Source of the DNA: Beroe forskalii
Taxonomy: Eukaryota; Ctenophora; Nuda; Beroida; Beroidae
Length of the DNA stretch: 64,000 bases
Assembly: GCA_011033025.1 (NCBI GenBank)
Contig: WFMF01000169.1
Coordinates: 186,001-250,000, forward strand
Direction: 5' to 3'
The translations under genes were made by a program, and so were the position numbers. Of the stretch, positions 11,516 to 22,649 are shown piece by piece (the stretch's first letter is position 1; the number at the start of each line of letters is the position of its first letter). The notes beneath the pieces are model-generated. The model was given only the letters and a program-made list of their open reading frames with translations, was not told the origin of the DNA and did not search any database.

Positions 11516-11694
11516 ACATCTCTAAAACTAAAGAAACATTACGGCTCTGTTAGATGGGGACTGCAGCAGACAGTCCCATTATGGGTGGGTAATTAAAGCA
11601 TAATTTTAATTGTTTTAATCATCCACCCATAATGGGGACTGTCTGCTGCAGTGCCCATCTAACAGAGCCGTAATGTTTCTTTAGTTTTAGAGAT
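11516..11694. repeat. Hairpin with ~70-bp arms
   Basis: The left arm holds CTCTAAAACTAAAGAAACAT and, further in, GACTGCAGCAGACAGTCCC. The right arm is its near-perfect reverse complement, with a loop of about 30 bases rich in TTAAT. Only one or two mismatches were seen. Confidence 0.9.
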
Positions 11695-11793
11695 TTATAC
11701 CTTAGACATCAGAGCTTTAAAAAATATAATAGTTTTCATGTTTTATAAAACATAAAACTATTATATTTTAAAACTATGTCTAAGGTATAAATA
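11690..11793. repeat. Adjacent AT-rich hairpin
   Basis: ATTTATACCTTAGACAT at the left is answered by ATGTCTAAGGTATAAAT at the right, with AATATAATAGTTTT and its complement inside. It begins where the previous hairpin ends, so the two form a twin-stem structure. Confidence 0.85.
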
Positions 11794-12405
11794 ACTCGAG
11801 CGACGAGCGTGTCTGTGATAGCAATTTGACAATAAGACACGCTCAAATTCAACTGCCCTTCAAAGGAAAGCACAATAATCATCAGTCTTTAGCTCAACAA
11901 GGGTAGAAACATCTGTTTTCAAACAGATCACACAGGCCTTACTCTGATTAGATTAGGGAATAAAGGCTTTACTTTTTCATCTGATCTCTGCTGGGCCAGA
12001 GTCGGTTGAAATATAAGAAATGTTAACTACGAAACAAATCGACAATTTAATACTGCCCGACGAAACGTGTAAGCCAGTGTTGAACCAATATGGACCCGAA
12101 GAGGTTATATATTATAGACCCGCATGAAAACGTCAGAGGGTTCTATATGCAAGAGGTTTAACTTTACCTATATGCCTAGCCTATTTAAGTGTCATAATAT
12201 TACATGCGGCACCAGGATTACTTGAATATTGAGATTATGGTAAAAGGTTAATAACAACCGACACACAGAAAATTATGTTTGTCAAATCGTCCGTTCAAAG
12301 CGGTGGTATAACATTAGTAATATAATAAGACTTCATGCAATTTCCACGTTTTCGTGATGATATAAAATTTCATAAACCCTACAAAACCATAATGTAAACC
12401 ATATT

Positions 12406-12762
12406 ATGACGGTTTTCTATGGTCGGGGGTTTGACGGTTTACAAGGTTTGATCTCACAGCACAACGACTTGACCTATAAAGAGCCAGGTTTAGCAGTTGT
12501 TTATGCATTTCTTCTTGTAGAGGCCGCTGCAGGAAGAAGCGCGAGAGGCTTAGTAAGTAAGGGGACTCATGACTATTTTACGTCACATTTCAATAAAAGA
12601 AAACGAGTACAGACAGGCACAACCATTAATTTTAGATTATGTACCTGCAGGCTCTCTAACATACATAGAATTAATGCAGAGAAATGTTTTTATTATGAAA
12701 TAAATCTTAAGGAGCCAAATGGAACCAAAAATGCGTATGCCCTATTGGCCCTAATTAATTAA
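12406..12762 (+). CDS. Orphan open frame of 118 codons, unrecognised
   Basis: ATG to stop without repeats. The product includes LAVVYAFLLVEAAAG and a basic FNKRKRVQTG segment. I do not recognise it, and the neighbouring frames at 12020-12300 are broken by stops. It could be a decayed mobile-element gene or chance. No splice sites stand out. Confidence 0.15.
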   Translation: MTVFYGRGFDGLQGLISQHNDLTYKEPGLAVVYAFLLVEAAAGRSARGLVSKGTHDYFTSHFNKRKRVQTGTTINFRLCTCRLSNIHRINAEKCFYYEINLKEPNGTKNAYALLALIN

Positions 12763-14082
12763 TCAACGCTTAAGGAAAAAATGTAATTTTCAATTTTGGT
12801 CCAAAGGGCAGATTAATTTGTGGCCGTTTGAATCAAACACCAGATGATTTGTACCAAATGACACCTATAGTACAGGCATTTGCTACATACATATACCCGC
12901 CTCTTGTTGTAATATTATTCTCAAAATTGAGGTGATACAGTAATCTTGATGAAAGCTCAAAAAAAGAACCCAGGTTGAAAAAAAAGCTCAAATAGTTAGC
13001 TATCTAACGACTTCAGCCATGGCATTTGCAAAAATCTATCATAATTCTGGCCAAGGAAAGTGGCCAAAAAGAACATCAAATAATAATAATAGAAAGCTAC
13101 TACTTACTTTAAACTTCAATAAAAAGCTCCTGGGTGTGTGGTGGTAGCCACTAGAGACGAAGCGGTAAACAAAGAGTGACCAGCATATCAAAAGTCATTA
13201 ACGTTTTGACAAAATGTCAATGTGGAAACTTCCCATCCAATATATCATAATTCTATCATTACCCTCTCAAAGTTTTATAAAACTCACACACGAGTATAAT
13301 AATTTTTGACAATGCGGTGATGTGTCGCCATGTCTGCTCACATACAAATAGGCATGTGTATTCCTACTTGAAGGTATTACGGAAGGAAGTGGGATAAAGC
13401 AGTGCCAATAGGTGAGAAGTAGGGACTGGGGAACAAAACCAAGAACTCAATACAAGAATACAAGCATATAGTATCCAAACCTTTGTCTATCATTGCCTAT
13501 CCGTGTATTGATCTAAACGAGCGTATCCAATCATTAAAGGTACAAGACGCGATACAAAGAAATAAAATAAACAAAGCCCGGAGGGTGGAGCGGAAAAGAA
13601 AACAATAGCACAATATTTCCAAGCATTTCCTATCTATTCGAAACATATCCATTTCCAGGAATGAGAACTTTACACGGCTGCGACTTGATAACTTGTACTG
13701 CACAGTAAGTGTAACCTAATTACCGAGTAAATCTGTGGTGCGGATACAATTAATTCCTGCAGCGATACCGCAAGATGCAAGTCGCTAATATTATTACCTT
13801 GATCTAATCTGCATTATAGGCGATTATCCCCTGAATTCTGACTAATTTCCATACATCCTGTACATTCAGGTACACTGAGACACACGGGTTCAGGAGCTCA
13901 CGAACAATAGAGTTACTGCGTGTACTGGAAAGACGCCCAAACACGTTTGCCTGATATGAAGCAGTTCAGGCAGAATTCCATTATTATAATTCGTTCATTT
14001 TATTTTGCTTTTTGTAACCCTGAGATATGGACTGATCGGACTACAGCACTTCTGTACTGTAGTTCATAGATTAAAATAAGAA
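12763..14082. other. Non-coding stretch
   Basis: Low-complexity AT-rich sequence without a supported gene. A short dispersed word, TTCTGTACTGTAGTT, at about 14049 recurs near 28580. Confidence 0.5.
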
Positions 14083-15681
14083 CAGGCATGGATCCACGGG
14101 GGCGTGCTGGGGGCGTGCTGGGGGCGTGCGCACGCCCCCAAACGAAAATTTGGGGGCGTGCTCTGGGCGTGCAATTCAAAGATTTCAAACTAAAGCATCA
14201 TTAGAATTTAAAATGAAGCCCGAAAAAGGACTGTAGAATTTATGAAAATTAATAGCTTTTTAGACATAAGGTTATAAATTCCGATCCATGATGATGAATA
14301 GTCTTATTTGTCAACTGTCAAGTATCTAGCATTCGTCAGAAATCGATGGCCTTCCATTCAGTGTGGCTGTGTGGGCCTGAAGGATGCTTCAATGATGGAT
14401 ACCAATGAGAACATCAGATGCTGCAGTAATTGTCTCCACGAACAAGCTTTACATGAACTGAATTATTGTTTGGAGACAACATAAAAGTATCAATTGAATG
14501 GAAATACGCTATTGTTGTCACTTCTTCACTTGTTTCTTCCCAAACTCTGGCTTTCTGGGGCTGCCGCCCTCAGAGTCTGAGGGCTCAGACCCCTGCTTTT
14601 CATTTGATTTACAATATTAAATTTATTGAAATTGAGTACGACATTTTCGATCGAGCTGTTGAAATGAAAACAATGCAAAACCCTATTGAGCTATTGAGGT
14701 GACAACAGACATGTCTTACTTCAGACATATGGCTTCTGGGGGCTGCCACCCCAGACCCCTGCTTTTCTTTATTCCTGGTGATTGGTGATATTTTTAGTGA
14801 AATAATGTACGACAAAAACGACGGAGCTGTTGAAAATTGACATGAAAACAATGCAAAAACTCTATCGAGGTGACATTTCTTTAAATTCAAGACCTCTGGC
14901 TTCTGGGGGCTGCCGCCCCCAGACCCCTGCCGTTCTTTATTTCTTTTGATTGTGAATATATTTAGCGAAATTGAGTACGACTACAACGATAAAGCTGTTG
15001 AGATGGAAACAATGCAAAAACCCTATTGAGATGACATATAATTACATTTCAGACCTCTGGCTTCTGGGGGCTGCCGCTCCCAGACCCCTGCTGTTCTTTC
15101 TTTCTTTTGATTGTGAATATATTTAGTGAAATTGAGTACGACTACAACGATGAAGCTCCTGAGATGAAAACAATGCAAAAAACTTTATTGATTTGACATT
15201 TATTTAAATTCCAGACCTCTGGCTTCTGGGGGCTGCCGCCCCCAGACCCCTGCTGTTCTTTCTTTCTTTTGATTGTGAATATATTTAGTGAAATTGAGTA
15301 CGACTAGTACAACGATGAAGCTGTTGAGATGAAAACAATGCAAAAACCTTATTGAGATGACATTTCTTTACATTTCAGACCTCTGAGCTGATAAATTGCC
15401 GCCCAGACCCCTGCTGTTCTTTCTTTCTTTTCATTGTGAATACATTTAGTGAAATTGAGTACGACTACAACGATGAAGCTGTTGAGATGAAAACAATGCA
15501 AAAACCCTATTGAGATGACATTTCTTTGAATTCAAGACCTCTGGCTTCTGGGGGCTGCCGCCCCCAGGCCCCTGCTAGTGCTAATACATACTTGAACTAT
15601 CTTTATTTTCGAAAACCGCACTTACCAGAATGAGGTGCCATATTGTCGTAATTTCAAAAAATTCTGGGCTGGATCCATGCC
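14083..15681. mobile_element. hAT-like non-autonomous element carrying a satellite
   Basis: The left end reads CAGGCATGGATCCA; the right end is its reverse complement, TGGATCCATGCCTG. Outside are AATAAGAA and TATAAGAA, an 8-bp target duplication with one mismatch, which fits the hAT superfamily. A GGGGGCGTGCTG array follows the left end. The interior is mostly a ~162-bp tandem repeat. No transposase was seen. Confidence 0.8.
14490..15580. repeat. ~162-bp tandem array inside the hAT-like element
   Basis: Seven copies, counted by GGCTTCTGGGGGCTGCC at about 14548, 14731, 14898, 15059, 15221, 15385 (degenerate) and 15543. Each unit also has GAAATTGAGTACGACTACAA and AAAACAATGCAAAAA. Confidence 0.9.
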
Positions 15682-18600
15682 TGTATAAGAATTCCATTAT
15701 TATAAGATTATCATTTTAAATAAGCACACTCACAGGGCCGTAATTCCCGGGGTGGCTAGCGGGGCTGAAGCAGTGAAGCCTCCCCAATATTTTGAATTGG
15801 TAAAATGTTCATTAAGATTATATCTTTTCTACTAAAATTATCAGCTCTTTTTTGATCATTTACAATTTTTCGCTCAAATATCAGTTTGGGGCACTGAAAT
15901 GCCCAAAACTTTCTGGAGGCTCCGCCCCAAAACCACCAAATATTGGGCTCACAGCGCTCGTCTAGCCCCCCTCCTCCAGGTCTGAACAAGTGTCAGCCCT
16001 ATCAGTCATCAGGGCATCCTAGCAAGAGTAACTTAATCTAGAGCAATAACGAATAATAAACTCAAAAGAGGGTTATCGAGATAATACCTATCTCGAATAA
16101 TTTTGGACTCCAAAAGGCATAGGTACCAAGATACTTAAAATCATGAAAAACTTCCAGCGACAAATCAGAGAAAAAGGACGATACAAGGCGTACATGTGGA
16201 TTGACGGATGGGCTCATCAGCTAAATCTATTTTCTGATGTAATTTTGCCCCTTTTTCATGAGTTCTCAGAGGGTCTGCAGTAGCATGGGATGCGTCCTGA
16301 GTGTAAATTCTCAGCACCGGTTGAGGGTAGGAAAATACAACGAATGAGTAAGCTTCCTGCAATGACTACCACCAGGCTCAGCTGAGTTCGGAACATCTAC
16401 CAGGATGAGGAACTTCTCAGCTTCTGACTTTCCGAAGCCTGTGGCCCAGTAAAGCATTAATGATGGTAACTGTGAAAATTTCAAATTAGTGCTAATTATT
16501 ATCCAACAACCCGTAATAACAACCGTTACAAAGCTAATGCTGAATATCAAATAATAAAAGCAGCCGCTATCTGGAAAGGTTCCAGGGGAATAGAAGGATT
16601 GAACGTGGTTATAACGGCCCACTAATGCCAAATTTCACACTGATAATCCCTTAACTGACTGAAAATAAGATTTGAGTCGGTGGTCTGTGCTCTAACAACA
16701 AGTTTCATAATTAGATAATTCAAGTGTATCATATTATCTCAGTAGCACTGTCTATCTTCGGCACTATGACGCCGGTAAATAGTTTCTTCGACCGTTTCGG
16801 GGCTTTCACTTTCCTGGATTTCGGCAAATATAATTTGCAACTCCAATTTCAATGAAATTAAAAATTTTTCTTTATGAAGCGAAAAAGTGGAACAAAAGTG
16901 AAGAAGTAACTCAGTATGATGAGTTAAAGAATAGCAACGAAAGGAAGATCAAAATTGAACAATGGGCCTTGAAGATCACGTTCGCCTCCGCAGGAATTTG
17001 ACAGCAGGTGCTTGAATAATTACGGACAACTAGACAATAGTCTAGTAGACGGAGTAGAAGTTGTGTTTTGAATTTCGAGTACTCTTCAACACGTAAGTGA
17101 ATTAATTGCCGTCATGTAAAAACATAATGACTTCATTATTATTTGGAATTGAAATTGATAATTAATAATTATAAATAACAAATTTTTGCCAGACGTTGTC
17201 TCTCCCCTACTCGCTCACTCCGACTCTAGAATAACGGGACATTCTATAACGTTTTTTAGGTTGGTTTATTGCCAAACCTCTTCAATGTGCAACAAGATTA
17301 AGATATTATGAACGGGTGCCCCCAGATGCACCAATACAAGAAGCAGAACATGTGTGCGATGGTAAATTGATATCCAGCAGGGACCTTCAAACTTTCAAAC
17401 AATGCAACTAGAATAGAAATACAGGAGAGCAGAATTAGGAACAGCACAAAATATTCATTAACTTATTAAATTTATATGAAACTGATAAGAAGTAAGAACC
17501 CTTATTATACATGAACCTTATATCACGGACCTTATATCACGGACACTGAAAAGTGTATTCGCTGAAAAGACTAAAACAGTAGAGGAGTAGAAGAAGAAAA
17601 CGGCGTACTAGATATACATCACTTCGTCACTTGGCAGATAAGCGTTAAGCAGCAAGTCACTTGACACTTAAATAGCGCAACTAGTTCACACATTGTACAG
17701 TTCTGAGAAGTCACATATCCGCCATCTCACGAGAGAGAGCTGGAGAGCAAGGTGTTCCTTGGCAAGCATGCGATATGTGTGCTCTGAATCGCGTACTAAC
17801 GTGCTGCCAATTTATGGTAATTGTTTCGGTCATCGGTGGCCTTTTTTTCGACTCAATAGTTCATTCATCTGGGGAGGCAGAGCAGTGTAAAAGCAAGCAG
17901 CAAGCTTGGAGGTAGGGGCTACTGTCTACATGGTACATCCTAACTTCCTATGTTTTTACGGTGTTACGCGTGCTCTGATAACCACATCTTATGATGTTCC
18001 ATAGAACGTATAAGGGAGGGAGAATCAGTGACGATGAACAGCAGTCAGTCGACCTGCCGTCTCCGTGTAAATCATGGGAATCATGCACCATCGTTACAAT
18101 TACGCAGAATCAACTGATGCTCGACTCAACCAGTGCTTGATGGCTCATTGCCCTAAGGTCTGCTAGAGCAAGTCCGCCTTAGGTCCGCCAAAGTTGAGTC
18201 GGCGTTCCTCCAGACTGCCGGAAAATCAATAGCCACACGTATCATTGCATAAACTTTAACCAGTTCAAGCTGATTCGACTGACTTTTATACATATTTCGG
18301 CAGAATCCTGAGGCAAAATTTGCCTATAATGATTCTGCCGAAAAACAAAATCCGATCGGATGAAGAATGAGAATCCCTTACCTTGATGCCTAAAACAAAT
18401 GATCTAGAATAGAATAAATATTTAAGTGTGGATTGTAGATCACGTCTATCAGGCTGCGGATAGGTATCAAGACAATATGGTGAATTCAAGCAGATTGCCT
18501 CTCCAATATCACGATAAGAGAATATTTGATTTTAGTATATTTCATTCAAAGATCCATACGTGATGTCGAATAAAACCAAACGGCTGGTACTCAGCCACTA

Positions 18601-19927
18601 AGAAGCAAGTATTGTGAGTCCATGATGGGACGATCTCACATTCGTCGCGTTCATACCACGGAACATTGATCCAAGCGTGACTTAAAGTCATCAATTCACC
18701 ATTCTAAACCTTGACAATGACACCTCTCCACAACACCTATTACTCACCCGCAGTCCATGCGTTTATAAATTATGAGAGGGGGCTCACAAGCTCGACGTCT
18801 TTATCGTGTAATAGTAGTATAGTACTACCTATTGTAAGGGGTATAATGCCCCTTTGAACCACCCCCTTTGGGAATATTCTAAACCCCCGCGTGTATCATT
18901 AGCAATGCATCTATTTGGTTATGCTCATATAACATGCTAATAAAGCATAGGAGTATAACAAAAGTGGGGAGACCCGTTGGCCAGATGAAATGGTTCGTGT
19001 AAAAGCAAACTGATTTAAATGCAATGCTATTATAGCAGGGAGGGTAATAGGGTATTAATGAGGCCTCCTGGATGCAATTTGAAACATGATCAACGCATGT
19101 CGCATATTCGCATCATTTTGATATGATTTGATGAAGGATATATTCCAATTCCATCCTCATGATGAATCTATTATAATAAACACGCAATGCAATATTACCG
19201 ACCGAAATTTATCGAATTGGCGATCGGCACAACTTCATAGCAATTCTAATCATCATAGATCCGATTCCGATTCCTGTCTAGCCAGCGTTAAAGTTTGAAA
19301 TGAAGAAGGCCTTATTCAGGATATTCTCACAACAAATTATCACCTAATTATCACATTTGCGTCTGACTCGGTGCTGTGGGTTTAACCATTTCTTTTCTGC
19401 CGATCTGCTCACCGCTGAAATTAATACCTATGTCATATAACTTCGCCACCGTATGCGGTCACAGCTGAGAACACCCCACCGAACAACACTACTTCCTCCA
19501 AGTCGGGTTCTTAATTCTACTTTTCTATAACCAAGCCAATATAAGTAATTTGCGAATTAATTTCGTGTTACTAAATACTGAAACTTTTCAGGGTGTTAAA
19601 ACAAGCCTGAGAGGGGGATCTAACGTAAAATTAAAAGAGTTGTGTTAGCCTCCCACTATATAATATAGTCACTCACTAATGAATGTATGGAATCAACAGT
19701 GGGCGCAGTAAATTAGCGCCCTGACGGCAAAGCGGCAATTTCCACCTTGACACGGGTAGAAATTTATCAACTGAGCGTGGTCAGAATTCTTGCTTTCTTG
19801 GATAATGCCCGAGGACAATTCTAGGTCCGACATGAGAAAACGATAGAAGCATAATAAGAACAATATATAGCAAGAACGATTTCAGCAGGATACAGCAAAA
19901 CCCTTAAACGCCAATGCGCTAGGTCTA
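15682..19927. other. Long stretch without a supported gene
   Basis: From 15735 to 15990 there is a CAGGGCCGTAATTC...CAGCCCTA segment resembling an old DNA-transposon copy, with no duplication I can prove. A minus-strand open frame at 16311-16631 has a hydrophobic middle but matches nothing I know. The rest is AT-rich and featureless. Confidence 0.45.
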
Positions 19928-20414
19928 CCTTAGTACCAGAAATATAGGCGACTAATAATTAAGGCGCAAGATATTAAGGCGACAAGATATTAAGGCGATT
20001 TTTCCTGGAATTCAAATTGATTTTTTTTTCGAAAATAAACGATTTTTTTTCATTTAAAATAGCTATGATATGAATGTAAAATTGAACGAAAATGCAAAAA
20101 AATCTTGTTAAGTGGGCCTTCAAAATACAGTACATCATATCCTGAGCTTTTCAAACGGGTCAATCAACATTCTAGAGTCAATACCGGCATCGTTCCACAG
20201 TGCAGTGATACCAGAAGTTGCACTGATAACTGGCTATTAAGTTATTTATTAATTACTATGTTGCTAAATTGAAAAAGTCGATCGGGAGGAAAAAATAACT
20301 GAAAAATTAAGACGACCAGATATTAAGATGACCAGATATTAAGGCGACAAGAAATTAAGGCGATTTTTACAAAATCGCCTTAATTTCTTGTCGCCTATAT
20401 TTCTGGTACTAAGG
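19928..20414. mobile_element. TA-flanked MITE with ATTAAGGCGAC iterons
   Basis: The left end starts CCTTAGTACCAGAAATATAG; the right end is its reverse complement for 26 bp or more. TA flanks both ends (19926-27 and 20415-16). Near each end the word GACAAGATATTAAGGCG is repeated in variants, and the right iterons form a hairpin (GGCGACAAGAAATTAAGGCG and complement). No coding capacity. Confidence 0.82.
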
Positions 20415-20724
20415 TAGTCAACCGTTTAACAAGAACGAGCGAGCAATACAAACGAGCGAGCAGTATACCGTATAGAATATGTAAATTTTAGAAGTACCAA
20501 ATCGTACCTTAGCTGCAGTATATACTATCATAGTATCATATATGATAGAGCCTTCAAATAATAAACATGCTTATGTTCATGACAAAAGGGGCGCAGGGAC
20601 ATTTCACAGCATATTGTTGCTGCTGTCGCAATTTCCCAAGCAATATAATACTCTAGTTGTTTGGGAATATGTTATAGTTGCTCATGGCAACCTTTTAAAC
20701 TTCGTCTAAAATTATTCTTATGAA

Positions 20725-21037
20725 ATGAAGGAGAAAAAGTACCGCCTACATTTTGGGGCTTATGATATATTTAGCGAAATTGAGTACGACTACAACGATG
20801 AAGTTGTTGGGATGAAAACAATGCAAAAACACTATAAAGATGACATTTCTTTAAATTCCAGACCTCTGGCTTCTGGGGGCTGCCGCCCCCAGACCCCTGC
20901 TGTTCTTTCTTTCTTTTGATTGTGAATATATTTAGTGAAATTGAGTACGACTACAACGATGAAGCTGTTGAGATGAAAACAATGCAAAAACTTTATTGAT
21001 TTGACGCCCCCAAAAATTCTGTGCTGGATCCATGCCT
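20725..21037. mobile_element. Truncated copy of the hAT-like satellite element
   Basis: Contains about one and a half ~162-bp units like those at 14490-15580 (GGCTTCTGGGGGCTGCC near 20869) and ends in GGATCCATGCCTG, the right terminus. The left terminus is absent. The open frame at 20725-20919 is part of this repeat, not a gene. Confidence 0.75.
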
Positions 21038-22305
21038 GGGCTTATCCTACGGGTTACGGGTAGGAGGGACGGGTATTGACCTCAGTTGACAATTGAAGCC
21101 TCGAAGAAGAGGAATCGCACTGATTGCTAAGACTACCAGTTTCAACGAGTATACCAAAAAGAAATTAAGGTAATACAGTGGAAAAAAAAAATAAACACAC
21201 AAATCAAAAACACAAACACAGCTTTGGTCATCTGCTACTGATTTGAGCTTTTGCATGCCGTTCCTCCTACTTTATAGATACGTCAAGTACCTATTTCTTC
21301 TAGAATTCTCATAATACCCTAGATTTCTCATAAGTCCACGGCCCATCTTGAAATAGATAGAAGTAGTGGAGGTTTATTTAGATTATGTCTTGGACTTATG
21401 GCTTTTTTTATAATTAGTGCACTGTCGTGAAAAACCTCCTCATTATTAAATGTGGCCGTCCTTACTCTCAGCATGATCACCTCTATCACTTAATAAATGC
21501 CTTTTTATGTTGGTTTTTCTAGTATTGGTATGTTAACAGCTTCCTCTTTGACCAGGAACCCTTTCTCTTGTTCCAGCTTCATCGTAATCAGAGACTGTCT
21601 GCCAGCTCTAGAGAGTGTGGCGACTCTCCAGGTAAGTGGTACTCCTTTCCGCATTGGATAACTCTCCTAAAATTCAACACAATGGGCGCAAAGACGCAGA
21701 AAAGGGAAGGGGAAAGGATGCAATTGGTGAAATTTCTGCTGACTGGAGAAATACATTTAGATGTAAAGGGCGCTAAGACGCTAACTGGATTGTTTTAAAA
21801 CATACTTATAAACCAGCAAACTCACTTCAATAAGTCAATAGATACCTAAGTTATAAATAAAGTTCAATTGAGGAAATAAAGGGGGAAATAAATTGGGAAA
21901 CAAACAGGGGTACATAGATTGTCCGACGTCATCTGACCCCCTCGCGGGGATCAGACAACATCTGGCAATACAAAGGAGAGTATTCCATAACTAAGCCCAT
22001 TGCCAAATTATCCCAATTTAAGAACGGGATTTACTCGGCGAGTCTTGGCTAGCTCAACCAAAAAAAAAAAAAAAAAGAAAAAGGAGGACGGGTAGGAAGT
22101 TGGCAACTCCGACACGATACTCCCTCCTCGTACGTCACCCATTTGATCAGGCTTATTAAAATAAATACGTGCAAGAAAGCATAAAATACGACTTATTTGC
22201 TTCCAGATTTCCGAAGGAAAATACGCGTAGGTATTTTTCTAAAAAATAAGTGACTTACCATGAAAACGAAGAATTTCAATAAAGAAAAAATACGTGAAAA
22301 TACCT
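21038..22305. other. Stretch without a supported gene
   Basis: Unremarkable sequence apart from an A-run near 22063. Confidence 0.5.
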
Positions 22306-22646
22306 GGAGCTCTTCCATGAACGGTTTTTCGTATTCGTAAGTGTACAGTCACGTGACAATTATACATTTCACTTTTTACGTCACGAATAACTCCATAGTT
22401 ACGAAGTAACTCTACGACCACTATGGAGTGGTCTTACGAATACTCGTAAGTCTTTCAGTCAAAAATCGCGCCTTCTCATTGGTGGAAATTTTCCAAGAGT
22501 ATTCGTAAGACCACTACGTAGTGGTCGTAGAGTTATATCGTAACTCATGACCTTATTCGTAACTTTTAAAAGAAAGAAAAGGGAATGTATAGTTGTCACG
22601 TGACTATACACTTACGAATACGAAAAACCGTTCATGGAAGAGCTCC
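22306..22646. repeat. 341-bp fold-back element
   Basis: GGAGCTCTTCCATGAACGG at the left is mirrored at the right end. Pairing continues through TTTTTCGTATTCGTAAGTGT and TCACGTGAC. A second inner pair uses GACCACT...TACGAAGT. CCTGG occurs at both edges (22303-22307, 22645-22649) and may be a short target duplication. Confidence 0.85.
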
Positions 22647-22649
22647 TGG

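Noticed and set aside
15735-15990. A second hAT element next to the first
   Set aside because: CAGGGC-type ends are suggestive, but the inverted repeats are weak and no 8-bp duplication could be found.
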